Shown here piece after piece: positions 1 to 5,912 of a stretch of DNA of 9,586 nt. Each line of letters opens with the position of its first letter. The stretch's first letter is position 1. The DNA comes from Coleofasciculus sp. S288. GTDB lineage: Bacteria > Cyanobacteriota > Cyanobacteriia > Cyanobacteriales > Coleofasciculaceae. The position numbers were made by a program, and so were the translations under genes. The notes under the pieces are model-generated. The model was not told the DNA's origin. It saw only the letters and a list, made by a program, of their open reading frames with translations, and did not search any database. Where the stretch lies: assembly GCA_020216575.1 (NCBI GenBank), contig JAIUYC010000077.1:1-9586 (forward strand), in the 5' to 3' direction.

Positions 1-1
1 G

Positions 2-508
2 GATTCCCTGCGGGGAGTAATGCCGCCATTGCAGTCTCTAACTTCACCGCACAGGGCAATTGACATTGGAACGGGGGCGGGATTTCCGGGATTGCCCGTG
101 GCGATCGCATTTCCCTACTACTCTATTACCCTACTCGATTCCATCCGCAAAAAAATCAGTTTTCTCGATATACTAATCGCTCAGTTGGGCATCAACAACG
201 TTACCACGTTAGTGGGTAGAGCTGAAGCGATCGCGCAACAGCACCGACAATCCTACGACATCGCTCTGGTTCGCGCCGTTGGCTCGGCACTCGACTGTGC
301 AGATTATGCACTACCCTTGCTAAAAACGGGAGGTTTAGCGATTCTCTATCGGGGTCATTGGAGCGATGATGAGACAGAAGCCCTAAAGCCTGTGGTTGAG
401 AAACTTAGTGGGACAATTGAGTCAATCGAGGCGTTTGCGACCCCTATTAGTAATAGTGTCCGTCACTGCCTATACTTGCGGAAGATGGCGAATGAGACGG
501 CTGGGTGA
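2..508 (+). CDS. rsmG: 16S rRNA (guanine-N7) methyltransferase RsmG, 3' part
   Basis: RsmG (GidB) transfers a methyl group from S-adenosylmethionine to N7 of G527 (E. coli numbering) of 16S rRNA in the small ribosomal subunit. The frame is open from base 2 and the 5' end lies outside the window: the first visible residues DSLRGV precede any start and match the family's conserved 'DSL' region, so the ATG at 20 is internal. About 168 residues are visible; the family is usually 210-250. Visible signatures are the SAM-binding loop DIGTGAGFPGLPVAIAFP (coded at about 62-115), the acidic strand end LLDS, the VRAVG motif followed by the LLKTGG turn, and the C-terminal NSVRHCLYLRK strand typical of the family. 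It contains two HIP1 octamers (101-108, 227-234). The stop TGA is followed at once by TAA. The family call is firm. Confidence 0.94.
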   Translation, partial: DSLRGVMPPLQSLTSPHRAIDIGTGAGFPGLPVAIAFPYYSITLLDSIRKKISFLDILIAQLGINNVTTLVGRAEAIAQQHRQSYDIALVRAVGSALDCADYALPLLKTGGLAILYRGHWSDDETEALKPVVEKLSGTIESIEAFATPISNSVRHCLYLRKMANETAG

Positions 509-526
509 TAAGCTTTCCAGTTCATG

Positions 527-592
527 GTTAGTGGTTAGTAGTTAGTAGTTAGTGGGATGCATTCAAGATTCCTACCACCTACCACCTACCAC
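527..592. repeat. two opposing arrays of 7-base tandem repeats
   Basis: Four units of GTTAGTR run from 527 to 554 and three units of CTACCAC from 572 to 592, separated by 17 bases. The reverse complement of the second unit (GTGGTAG) resembles the first, so the two arrays are partly complementary and could fold back on each other with many G-U pairs. Short tandem heptamers of this kind are widespread in intergenic DNA of filamentous cyanobacteria. They lie between the rsmG stop and the next hairpin. I see no coding function. Confidence 0.8.
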
Positions 593-630
593 CTTCTTCA
601 TGGTTCATGGCAATTTTTACTATGAACTCA

Positions 631-686
631 ACGACGGGAAGCCTATCCTTAGAAGCGATGGGAGGGATAGCCGCCCGTCGTTTTCT
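631..686 (+). terminator. hairpin followed by a T-run, likely intrinsic terminator
   Basis: ACGACGGG (631-638) pairs perfectly with CCCGTCGT (674-681). After a small internal loop, CTATCC (643-648) pairs with GGATAG (665-670), leaving a 16-base loop. TTTTCTGT follows immediately, so on the plus strand this resembles a Rho-independent terminator, most likely for rsmG transcripts. It lies 40 bases before the next start codon, so it could also act as an attenuator for the 726-935 gene. The same DNA holds a 22-codon ORF (622-690) that could be a transposase tail relic. Confidence 0.5.
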
Positions 687-725
687 GTGACTGAATCCTA
701 CAGCAGCTATTTATAGGAGAAAAAA

Positions 726-935
726 ATGTCGGAAAGAAAAGAAGGCTACTTTTACCTTGAAAGAACTACGTCTAAAGATAAAGACGTGTATGAAGTTTCT
801 CACGAGCTCTGGTCACTAAATGAAGCTTTTCAACGCTTTGAGGAAGCAAACGAGAGAGATGAATCGATGCCTGGAGGACAAAACGTTATTGAACTTTATG
901 ACGGTCCGAAGCTGATAGCACGCCACACCTTTTAA
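726..935 (+). CDS. small soluble acidic protein, unrecognised
   Basis: This is a 69-residue protein that I do not recognise. A strong Shine-Dalgarno AGGAG at 715-719 lies 6 bases before the ATG, which supports both the gene and this start. The protein begins MSERKEGYFYLER and has no cysteine, no hydrophobic membrane segment and no signal peptide. It is rich in E, D, K and R, with a likely amphipathic helix around residues 29-44 (LWSLNEAFQRFEEANE) and a strand-like end (NVIELYDGPKLIARHTF). The composition suggests a small cytoplasmic alpha/beta protein. It stands alone between repeat-rich spacers; no partner can be inferred. An antisense ORF at 816-1028 overlaps it but lacks comparable initiation signals. 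Confidence 0.7.
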   Translation: MSERKEGYFYLERTTSKDKDVYEVSHELWSLNEAFQRFEEANERDESMPGGQNVIELYDGPKLIARHTF

Positions 936-995
936 AAGTGACTCGTTATAGCGATTCTCACTCGAGTGGAATAGGCCTAGGTTCAGGAGTCGTAT

Positions 996-1051
996 GGGCG
1001 GGTTTATTCGAGATATCTGCTTTCCCACGGCTCAATCAGATAAACCCGCCT
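996..1051. repeat. dispersed palindromic repeat of the GGCGGGTTTAT type
   Basis: GGCGGGTTTAT (997-1007) pairs perfectly over 11 bases with ATAAACCCGCC (1040-1050); flanking G-T pairs at 1008/1039 and 996/1051 extend it. The loop between the arms is 32 bases and contains the palindromic GATATC. From memory, near-identical elements recur in the spacers of many cyanobacterial genomes, so I treat it as a dispersed repeat and not a gene-specific operator. No T-run follows, so a terminator role for the 726-935 gene is possible but weak. The 936-1272 spacer holds only this, the G-rich tract and a candidate promoter. Confidence 0.65.
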
Positions 1052-1070
1052 CTTGTATCCTAAAGAAGTC

Positions 1071-1100
1071 AGGAGATAGGGGAGATAGGGGGGGAGGGGG
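1071..1100 (+). other. G-rich purine tract with quadruplex potential
   Basis: A purine-only stretch, interrupted by two T's, contains runs of 4 G's (1079-1082), 7 G's (1088-1094) and 5 G's (1096-1100). Loops are short, so an intramolecular G-quadruplex is sterically possible on this strand. A pyrimidine-rich stretch with CTCCC and CCTTCCCC follows at about 1115-1131 and could instead pair with it as a hairpin. The GGGGAGATAG pattern looks like another dispersed low-complexity repeat. Confidence 0.5.
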
Positions 1101-1146
1101 TTCCCTGAAAATACTCCCTCACCTTCCCCATCACTGATTTGTCGGC

Positions 1147-1176
1147 TTGTGAGAAATTAGGGTTAGGCACTATAAA
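1147..1176 (+). promoter_or_regulatory. candidate sigma-70 type promoter for the 1273-1455 gene
   Basis: TTGTGA (1147-1152) and TATAAA (1171-1176) are separated by 18 bases, close to the consensus of a housekeeping promoter. Transcription would begin near 1183, giving a leader of about 90 bases. This is inferred from the hexamers only. Confidence 0.4.
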
Positions 1177-1272
1177 AATGTCACTAGAGGAATAAGCAGC
1201 TAGACAGACGTTATTTCTCTTACAATTTGCTTTCATTGTAGGTAGATAGATAAGAATGGAGGCAAAAGTCCT

Positions 1273-1455
1273 ATGAAAAGCAGGGAGTATCCCAGAAAAG
1301 GTGAAGCTAATTTTGTGACAACTACGGCTTTGATCCTGGGTCTAATGATGGGTATTCTTTTGGGGTCTGCCGCCCGCGTTTTATACAATGGCATATCTGG
1401 TTTAAGTTTTTTACTGCCGAACGAGGAACTTTTAGAAACTATCGAGATAGACTAA
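1273..1455 (+). CDS. small single-helix membrane protein, unrecognised
   Basis: This 60-residue protein has a basic N-terminus (MKSREYPRKGEANF) followed by one hydrophobic segment at about residues 16-36 (TTTALILGLMMGILLGSAARV). That segment has glycines spaced about every four to seven residues, suggesting helix packing. A short acidic tail ends in NEELLETIEID. The positive-inside rule predicts a cytoplasmic N-terminus. Start choice: GGAGG at 1258-1262 lies 10 bases before the ATG. A six-residue ORF (1256-1276) begins inside that Shine-Dalgarno and its TGA overlaps this ATG, which may couple initiation. It is flanked by a promoter-like pair upstream and a perfect palindrome downstream, so it is probably monocistronic. 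I cannot assign a function. Confidence 0.65.
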   Translation: MKSREYPRKGEANFVTTTALILGLMMGILLGSAARVLYNGISGLSFLLPNEELLETIEID

Positions 1456-1484
1456 ATTTATCTAAACTTTTGAGACTCTGGCGA

Positions 1485-1515
1485 ACTACCAAAACTCCTG
1501 AGGAGTTTTGGTAGT
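1485..1515. terminator. perfect 31-base palindrome downstream of the small membrane protein gene
   Basis: ACTACCAAAACTCCT (1485-1499) and its exact reverse complement (1501-1515) flank a single central G. In RNA this gives a stem of about 13 pairs with a tiny loop. It starts 30 bases after the TAG stop of the 1273-1455 gene, a typical terminator position, but no T-run follows on either side. It could be a terminator, an RNA-stabilising 3' stem, or a DNA-level binding or recombination site. Confidence 0.45.
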
Positions 1516-1549
1516 CAAAGCAGTTAAGCTACCTTCCTCTACAAATTTG

Positions 1550-1672
1550 CCTGGATGGCAGCTATCAAAAACATCCAGGAGTTAAGTAAATAATTTTAAC
1601 AATTGTTTTTAAAACTATATTTGCTTTTATTAAAATAATAATTAAAGTAATTAAAAATATAAGTATAATATC
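1550..1672. other. hairpin and extremely AT-rich spacer before the diguanylate cyclase gene
   Basis: CCTGGATG (1550-1557) pairs with CATCCAGG (1572-1579) over 8 bases with a 14-base loop. From about 1581 to 1672 the DNA is roughly 90 percent A+T with many A- and T-tracts (AATAATAATTAAAG, TTAAAAATATAAG), in contrast to the balanced composition around it. AT-rich DNA directly upstream of a -10 element often serves as an upstream promoter element or a nucleoid-protein site. No ORF is supported here. Confidence 0.5.
1664..1669 (+). promoter_or_regulatory. perfect -10 hexamer TATAAT
   Basis: TATAAT matches the -10 consensus exactly, but the region 17 bases upstream (ATTAAA, 1641-1646) is a poor -35, so an activator or the AT-rich DNA upstream would have to help. 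Transcription would start near 1676, giving a leader of about 56 bases for the diguanylate cyclase gene. Confidence 0.4.
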
Positions 1673-1680
1673 ACAGAACT

Positions 1681-1708
1681 AAAGCAGAGGTAATACCTCT
1701 AGTTTTTT
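1681..1708 (+). promoter_or_regulatory. terminator-like hairpin in the leader of the diguanylate cyclase gene
   Basis: AGAGGTA (1686-1692) and TACCTCT (1694-1700) form a perfect inverted repeat around one base. AAA (1681-1683) can pair with TTT (1703-1705) across a two-base mismatch. A run of six T's occupies 1703-1708. It lies just downstream of the expected transcription start and 24 bases before the ATG. It may be an attenuator or, because the stem is short and symmetric, an operator. The Shine-Dalgarno-like AAGGA (1710-1714) follows directly, so the fold could also hide ribosome access. Confidence 0.4.
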
Positions 1709-1731
1709 GAAGGAAATATAAAGCGATCGCA

Positions 1732-3375
1732 ATGACTAACCCCCTGTGTCCTTTCTGTTCGCAACCTTTACTTCGTCATCTATCCTTCAAAAAAAATTAT
1801 TGGTTTTGCAATAAATGCCACCAAGAAGTCCCAACTAGAGAAGATTTTGTAAAGACTAAGTTAAATTCACCGCCTTGGGTGAATATTCAACTGCCTAAGT
1901 GCAAGCTGTTGGAAAAGGTAAAACACCTCGGTGAACAGCTGTATCCTTGCATGGAAGCGAACCAAGAGTTACAGCGCTTGGCTTTCTGGCACCGACAGAC
2001 TCAGATGGCCAATCGTCGCCGATTTGAAGCTTATGTTGACCAAGAGTGGCATTGTATGGCTCAAAAACAAGCCTCCTTGTCTTTGATTCTCGGCGATTTG
2101 GACTTTTTTAAAGCCTACAACGACACCCATGGTTACCAATCGGGCGACCAATGCTTGCAAAAAATTGCTGAAGCCATCATGAAGGCAGTGATGCGTCCTG
2201 CCGATTTTGTACCTCGTTATGGAGGAGAGGAATTTATTGTAATTTTGCCGCACACTAATGCTTTAGACGCACTGCGAGTAGCGGAGGATATTCAGTCGGA
2301 GGTGAAAGCGCTAAAAATTGCCCATGCAGCGTCTCAAACCAGCCAGTATCTGACCTTAAGCTTGGGTGTGGTGAGTATCGTCCCGACGATTGAATACTCT
2401 TCAGCGCTGCTAATTGCGGCGGCGGAGCGAGCACTCTATCATGCTAAGTCTCAGGGGCGCGATCGCATTATTTCTTGTGAAAATCTGCTGCTGCAAACTC
2501 CAGATGTACCCGATAAAACGCCAGCGTTGCAGGAAAACAAAGGAAATAGTCCCGGATGTGCGATCGAGACAGGAAATGATGAAACCTCCAAAACGGAACT
2601 ATTAATCAGCTATGTCGCCTACTATGTGAGCCGAGGCAAACGTATAATCAGCCCTCAAAGAGGAGCTTTATCATTTCAAAAGTCAGTGTATCAGTATTGG
2701 GGCTATCACAGAGATTTCCAGGAATTTTGGAGAGAACTTCAGCAGCATCGCAACTTCCACGATCTTTACGTCGAAGGGGATCTTTACTGCTTTGGTCAGT
2801 TTTTGAGTGGAAATTGCACAGTTGGCGAGTGTACTCGCTGCAATCTACCGATTCCCATGACCGCAGGCCATAAGTATGATACAACCAATTGCACGCTCTG
2901 TCTTGACCCCTGGTTACCCCATGAAGAGTTTGCTCCTCCAAAACAAAGTCTTGAAAATCAGGTCGGTATGACTCATGTAATTGCCATTGGAACTCCCCCG
3001 ACGGACTGTAAAAATCAGGAGGAATGGTTTGCTCTCAACGGCTTTACTGTTAGCTTTGTGACCAAAGCCGAAGACCTTACAGGCCAGTCCTTGTCCGCTA
3101 CTATAGACCTAGTGTTGATTCATGACTCGATTTCGGAAGCAGAAGGCAAAGCTTGGGCGCAAGAACTCAGTCGTTATTCACAATTGCAAGGGGTTCCAAT
3201 TGTGGCGCTGAGTGCTGAAGCAGGACAAGGACTTCCATGGATGAATCGAACCTTAGGGATTGCCGATTACGTCCTCACCCCTTATAGTGGCGATCGCTTA
3301 GCTCGTTATTTGCGTCAAGTCTTAGAGTCTCAGTCGAACGCGAACCTAGCTGCTTTGCATTGGTTTCCTTGCTAG
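1732..3375 (+). CDS. diguanylate cyclase: zinc ribbon, GGDEF, Cys-rich region, degenerate receiver
   Basis: This 547-residue protein should condense two GTP into cyclic di-GMP in the cytoplasm. An N-terminal zinc ribbon (C6-x2-C9, C26-x2-C29) precedes a GGDEF domain at about 83-248, opening with TQMANRRRFEAYVDQEW and containing DLDFFKAYNDTHG. The active site is GGEEF (164-168), a functional variant. The inhibitory site RxxD is present (R155-D158, five residues before GGEEF), so product inhibition is expected. Residues 285-400 form an unrecognised region with a second cysteine cluster (C353, C362, C367, C370, C387, C390), plausibly metal-binding. Residues 412-533 resemble a response-regulator receiver, but the phosphoacceptor position reads LVLIHD (His where Asp is expected) and the conserved Lys before Pro is Thr (VLTPY), so phosphorylation is unlikely. 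The start at 1732 is required for the zinc ribbon. A HIP1 octamer (1723-1730) lies between the distant AAGGA and the ATG. Confidence 0.88.
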   Translation: MTNPLCPFCSQPLLRHLSFKKNYWFCNKCHQEVPTREDFVKTKLNSPPWVNIQLPKCKLLEKVKHLGEQLYPCMEANQELQRLAFWHRQTQMANRRRFEAYVDQEWHCMAQKQASLSLILGDLDFFKAYNDTHGYQSGDQCLQKIAEAIMKAVMRPADFVPRYGGEEFIVILPHTNALDALRVAEDIQSEVKALKIAHAASQTSQYLTLSLGVVSIVPTIEYSSALLIAAAERALYHAKSQGRDRIISCENLLLQTPDVPDKTPALQENKGNSPGCAIETGNDETSKTELLISYVAYYVSRGKRIISPQRGALSFQKSVYQYWGYHRDFQEFWRELQQHRNFHDLYVEGDLYCFGQFLSGNCTVGECTRCNLPIPMTAGHKYDTTNCTLCLDPWLPHEEFAPPKQSLENQVGMTHVIAIGTPPTDCKNQEEWFALNGFTVSFVTKAEDLTGQSLSATIDLVLIHDSISEAEGKAWAQELSRYSQLQGVPIVALSAEAGQGLPWMNRTLGIADYVLTPYSGDRLARYLRQVLESQSNANLAALHWFPC

Positions 3376-3383
3376 TAAAGCAC

Positions 3384-3456
3384 GGCGGAAGTCAAAAGTC
3401 AAAAAGCTTTATTCTAAGCTTGTGAGCTTGTTTTAGATGGTAGGCTTATTTCCGCC
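3384..3456 (+). terminator. weak hairpins between the cyclase gene and aroC
   Basis: GGCGGAA (3384-3390) is repeated inverted as TTCCGCC (3450-3456), enclosing two AAGCTT sites. Inside, AAGCT (3416-3420) pairs with AGCTT (3425-3429) around TGTG, followed by GTTTTA, a minimal terminator shape. The stems are short, so termination here is tentative. The spacer also carries the common low-complexity AAGTCAAAAGTCAAAA. Confidence 0.3.
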
Positions 3457-3491
3457 CTGATGTACTCGCTTTAAATTCTTCTAAATCACTC

Positions 3492-3519
3492 TCGATCAGC
3501 AATCGAAGACTGTTAAGAT
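3492..3519 (+). promoter_or_regulatory. candidate extended -10 promoter with an inverted repeat, upstream of aroC
   Basis: TG at 3511-3512, one base, then TAAGAT (3514-3519) form an extended -10 with four of six consensus bases and no good -35. Just upstream, TCGAT (3492-3496) and ATCGA (3502-3506) form an inverted repeat around CAGCA where a regulator could sit. Transcription would begin about 24 bases before the aroC ATG. Confidence 0.3.
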
Positions 3520-3549
3520 CGGAGTTCCTAGACATTCTTTTTAGACAAC

Positions 3550-4644
3550 ATGGGCAACACGCTTGGGCATCTATTTCGCATCACTACTTTCGGTGAATCT
3601 CATGGGGGAGGCGTGGGCGTTGTGATAGATGGTTGTCCGCCACGGTTAGAAATTTCTGCAGAGGAAATTCAGTATGAATTAGATAGGCGGCGTCCGGGGC
3701 AGAGCAAAATTACGACACCCCGCAAAGAAGCTGATACTTGTGAAATTCTCTCTGGAGTGTTTGAAGGAAAAACATTAGGAACGCCGATCGCAATTCTTGT
3801 CCGCAACAAAGATACTCGTCCTCAAGATTACAACGAGATGCAAGAAAAGTATCGCCCTTCCCATTCCGATGCCACCTATGATGCCAAATACGGCATCCGC
3901 AACTGGCAAGGAGGAGGACGCTCCTCGGCACGGGAAACCATTGGGAGAGTGGCAGCAGGGGCAATTGCTAAAAAAATCCTCAAACAGGTTGCTAATGTCG
4001 AAATCGTCGGCTACGTTAAGCGCATTCAAGATTTAGAAGGCGTCATCGAACCCAACACCGTTACACTCGAACAAGTCGAGAGCAATATTGTTCGCTGTCC
4101 TGACGCTGAATGTGCTGAGCAGATGATCGAGCGCATCGAGCAAATTGGGCGTAGTGGCGATTCGTTGGGTGGGGTTGTCGAATGCGTTGCCCGAAATGTA
4201 CCAAAAGGACTGGGGGAGCCGGTCTTTGATAAACTAGAAGCAGATTTAGCAAAGGGCGTCATGTCCTTACCAGCCAGTAAGGGATTTGAAATTGGTTCTG
4301 GTTTTGCAGGCACTTTGCTGACTGGCAGTGAGCATAACGACGAATTTTATACTGACGAAACTGGAGCGGTACGCACGGTAACCAACCGCTCTGGGGGAAT
4401 TCAGGGTGGCATCACCAATGGAGAGACTATCATTCTCCGGGTAGCATTCAAACCCACTGCTACCATACGAAAAGAACAACGCACTGTAACTCGCACTGGT
4501 GAAGAAACAATACTCGCCGCTAAAGGGCGTCACGACCCTTGCGTTCTGCCCAGAGCCGTGCCTATGGTAGAAGCAATGGTCGCTTTAGTATTATGCGATC
4601 ACCTGCTGCGTCATCAGGGTCAGTGCGGTACCTTAAAGCCTTAA
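3550..4644 (+). CDS. aroC: chorismate synthase
   Basis: AroC converts 5-enolpyruvylshikimate-3-phosphate to chorismate, the last shared step of aromatic amino acid, quinone and folate synthesis, using reduced FMN without net redox change. The 364 residues match the usual cyanobacterial length. All family signatures are visible: [20 protein letters not shown] at the N-terminus (His18 in GESHG), [16 protein letters not shown] (102-117, His105), [34 protein letters not shown] and [18 protein letters not shown] near the C-terminus (Asp329). The two histidines correspond to the general acid sites described for the family. The ATG at 3550 gives the canonical MGNT start; no strong Shine-Dalgarno is seen. 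The stop lies 7 bases before the next gene, so the two are probably co-transcribed. It has no exact HIP1 octamer; 3784-3791 is one base off. Confidence 0.97.
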   Translation: MGNTLGHLFRITTFGESHGGGVGVVIDGCPPRLEISAEEIQYELDRRRPGQSKITTPRKEADTCEILSGVFEGKTLGTPIAILVRNKDTRPQDYNEMQEKYRPSHSDATYDAKYGIRNWQGGGRSSARETIGRVAAGAIAKKILKQVANVEIVGYVKRIQDLEGVIEPNTVTLEQVESNIVRCPDAECAEQMIERIEQIGRSGDSLGGVVECVARNVPKGLGEPVFDKLEADLAKGVMSLPASKGFEIGSGFAGTLLTGSEHNDEFYTDETGAVRTVTNRSGGIQGGITNGETIILRVAFKPTATIRKEQRTVTRTGEETILAAKGRHDPCVLPRAVPMVEAMVALVLCDHLLRHQGQCGTLKP

Positions 4645-4651
4645 ATGACAA

Positions 4652-5500
4652 ATGGAAACGACCCCTTCCTCTGAGTTTGTTGTCCAATTCTGGGGAGTTC
4701 GAGGCAGCGTGCCTGCCCCTGGAAAAGAGACTGTTCGCTACGGCGGCAATACATCGTGTGTTGAGATGCGAGTTGGCGGAAAACGCCTGATTTTTGATGG
4801 TGGCACTGGGTTACGGATGCTAGGTAAAAGCTTACAACCCGAGCTGCCAATTGAAGCCTATTGGTTTTTCACCCACTATCACTGGGATCACATTCAAGGC
4901 GTGCCGTTTTTTACCCCAGCCTTTGCTGAGGGGAACACCTTACACATCCACGGGGCAGCTCCAGGTGGAGCATCAATGGAGCAGCATTTTTGCGATCGCG
5001 TTTTGCACCTCAATTCCCCCGTACCCGTCAGAGAACTCCAGGCAAATCTGAAGTTCTACGACCTCGTCTGTGGCGATACCCTCACCTTGGACGATATCAC
5101 GATTGAAACCGGTCGTCTCAACCATCCCAACGGTGCAATGGGCTATCGAGTAACCTGGAATGGGCATTCGGCTTTTTACTGCACGGATACAGAACATTTT
5201 CCAGACCAACTTGATGAAAATGTGCTGCATTTAGCTCGCGATGCCGACTTGATGATTTACGATGCCATGTACACCGATGAGGAATACCACAACCCCAAAT
5301 CTCGTAAAGAGGGTTGGGGACACTCAACGTGGCAGGAAGGCGTAAAAATTGCCAAAGAAGTGGGCGTCAAGCGATTAGCAATCTTTCACCACGAACCTAA
5401 TCACACCGACGATATCCTTGATCAAATCGCCGTGGAAGTTAAGGATACTTTTGACGGGGGATTCTTGGCACGCGAAGGGATGGCTCTTTCTTTGACTTGA
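4652..5500 (+). CDS. MBL-fold metallo-hydrolase
   Basis: This 282-residue protein has the metallo-beta-lactamase fold, a two-metal hydrolase. Metal-site motifs are HYHWDH (H75, H77, D79, H80), H158 in NHPNGAMGYR, D178/D180 in YCTDTEH, D204 in YDAMY and the HH pair at 246-247 (IFHHEPNH). FDGGTG (48-53) is the typical early loop. The opening FVVQFWGVRGSVPAPG and the ending LAIFHHEPNHTDD are typical of a bacterial subgroup often annotated as cyclic-nucleotide phosphodiesterase-like or beta-lactamase-domain proteins. The substrate cannot be read from sequence, and antibiotic resistance is not implied. No signal peptide or membrane segment is seen, so it is cytoplasmic. The start follows aroC by 7 bases with no clear Shine-Dalgarno, which suggests translation coupled to aroC. 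An earlier ATG (4645) is in a short closed frame. Confidence 0.9.
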   Translation: METTPSSEFVVQFWGVRGSVPAPGKETVRYGGNTSCVEMRVGGKRLIFDGGTGLRMLGKSLQPELPIEAYWFFTHYHWDHIQGVPFFTPAFAEGNTLHIHGAAPGGASMEQHFCDRVLHLNSPVPVRELQANLKFYDLVCGDTLTLDDITIETGRLNHPNGAMGYRVTWNGHSAFYCTDTEHFPDQLDENVLHLARDADLMIYDAMYTDEEYHNPKSRKEGWGHSTWQEGVKIAKEVGVKRLAIFHHEPNHTDDILDQIAVEVKDTFDGGFLAREGMALSLT

Positions 5501-5912
5501 GAATCGTCTCACTCTAGCTTCCTCAACTACTAAACTGAGGGTATCAGACCTAGAGCATTAACTCGAACCTGATGTGCAAGCCCCTGAAGCTGTCCCGCTC
5601 AAAGGGCAATGCATCTACCCTAATAAGTACGTATACACAAATAAGCTAATTGGCATTTAACGGTTTGGAGGTTTGCTTTGCAATCATCCATATTCGATGC
5701 GATATTACCTCTGTATAACGCTAAGTTTCCAGAGTTATGCATAAATATTCCCCTAGGCAGATAAAATAAAAAGATTGGTCTTTATTTCTGCCCACATCCC
5801 ACTCCTCGGTGGAACTATACGGAGTGGCTTTGGCGATAGCTGTCTTATTCTTTCAAATTGTACCAGACGGGATTGCTCAGCTCTGTAGCATTTATCCAAA
5901 TTGGACTTTATT
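5501..5912 (+). promoter_or_regulatory. long leader of agrE with several inverted repeats
   Basis: This 412-base spacer contains no supported gene. CCTCA (5521-5525) and TGAGG (5536-5540) form a small hairpin that may end the upstream operon. TTATGCATAA (5735-5744) is a perfect 10-base palindrome, possibly an operator. CCACTCC (5799-5805) pairs with GGAGTGG (5821-5827), while CCAC (5799-5802) could alternatively pair with GTGG (5809-5812), so two exclusive folds are possible about 90 bases before the start codon. I looked for the nitrogen regulator NtcA site GTA-N8-TAC and found only GTACGTATAC (5627-5636), with a four-base spacer. No convincing -35/-10 pair stands out, nor does the glutamine riboswitch core. 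Confidence 0.4.

Noticed and set aside
816..1028. Minus-strand 70-residue ORF over the 726-935 gene
   Set aside because: It is antisense to a gene with a strong Shine-Dalgarno and runs through a dispersed palindrome; no initiation signal of its own.
3710..4533. Several overlapping antisense and off-frame ORFs inside aroC
   Set aside because: They overlap each other and a fully conserved enzyme gene; they are frame shadows.
4539..4790. Plus-strand 83-residue ORF across the aroC/hydrolase junction
   Set aside because: It overlaps the conserved end of aroC and start of the hydrolase in another frame.
5627..5636. NtcA-like site GTACGTATAC upstream of agrE
   Set aside because: The spacer between GTA and TAC is four bases, not eight, and no -10 lies at the expected distance.
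5901..5912. TTG at 5901 as the agrE start
   Set aside because: It would add only MDFI before MTDPIRFLMC; homologues as I recall them begin close to the ATG at 5913.
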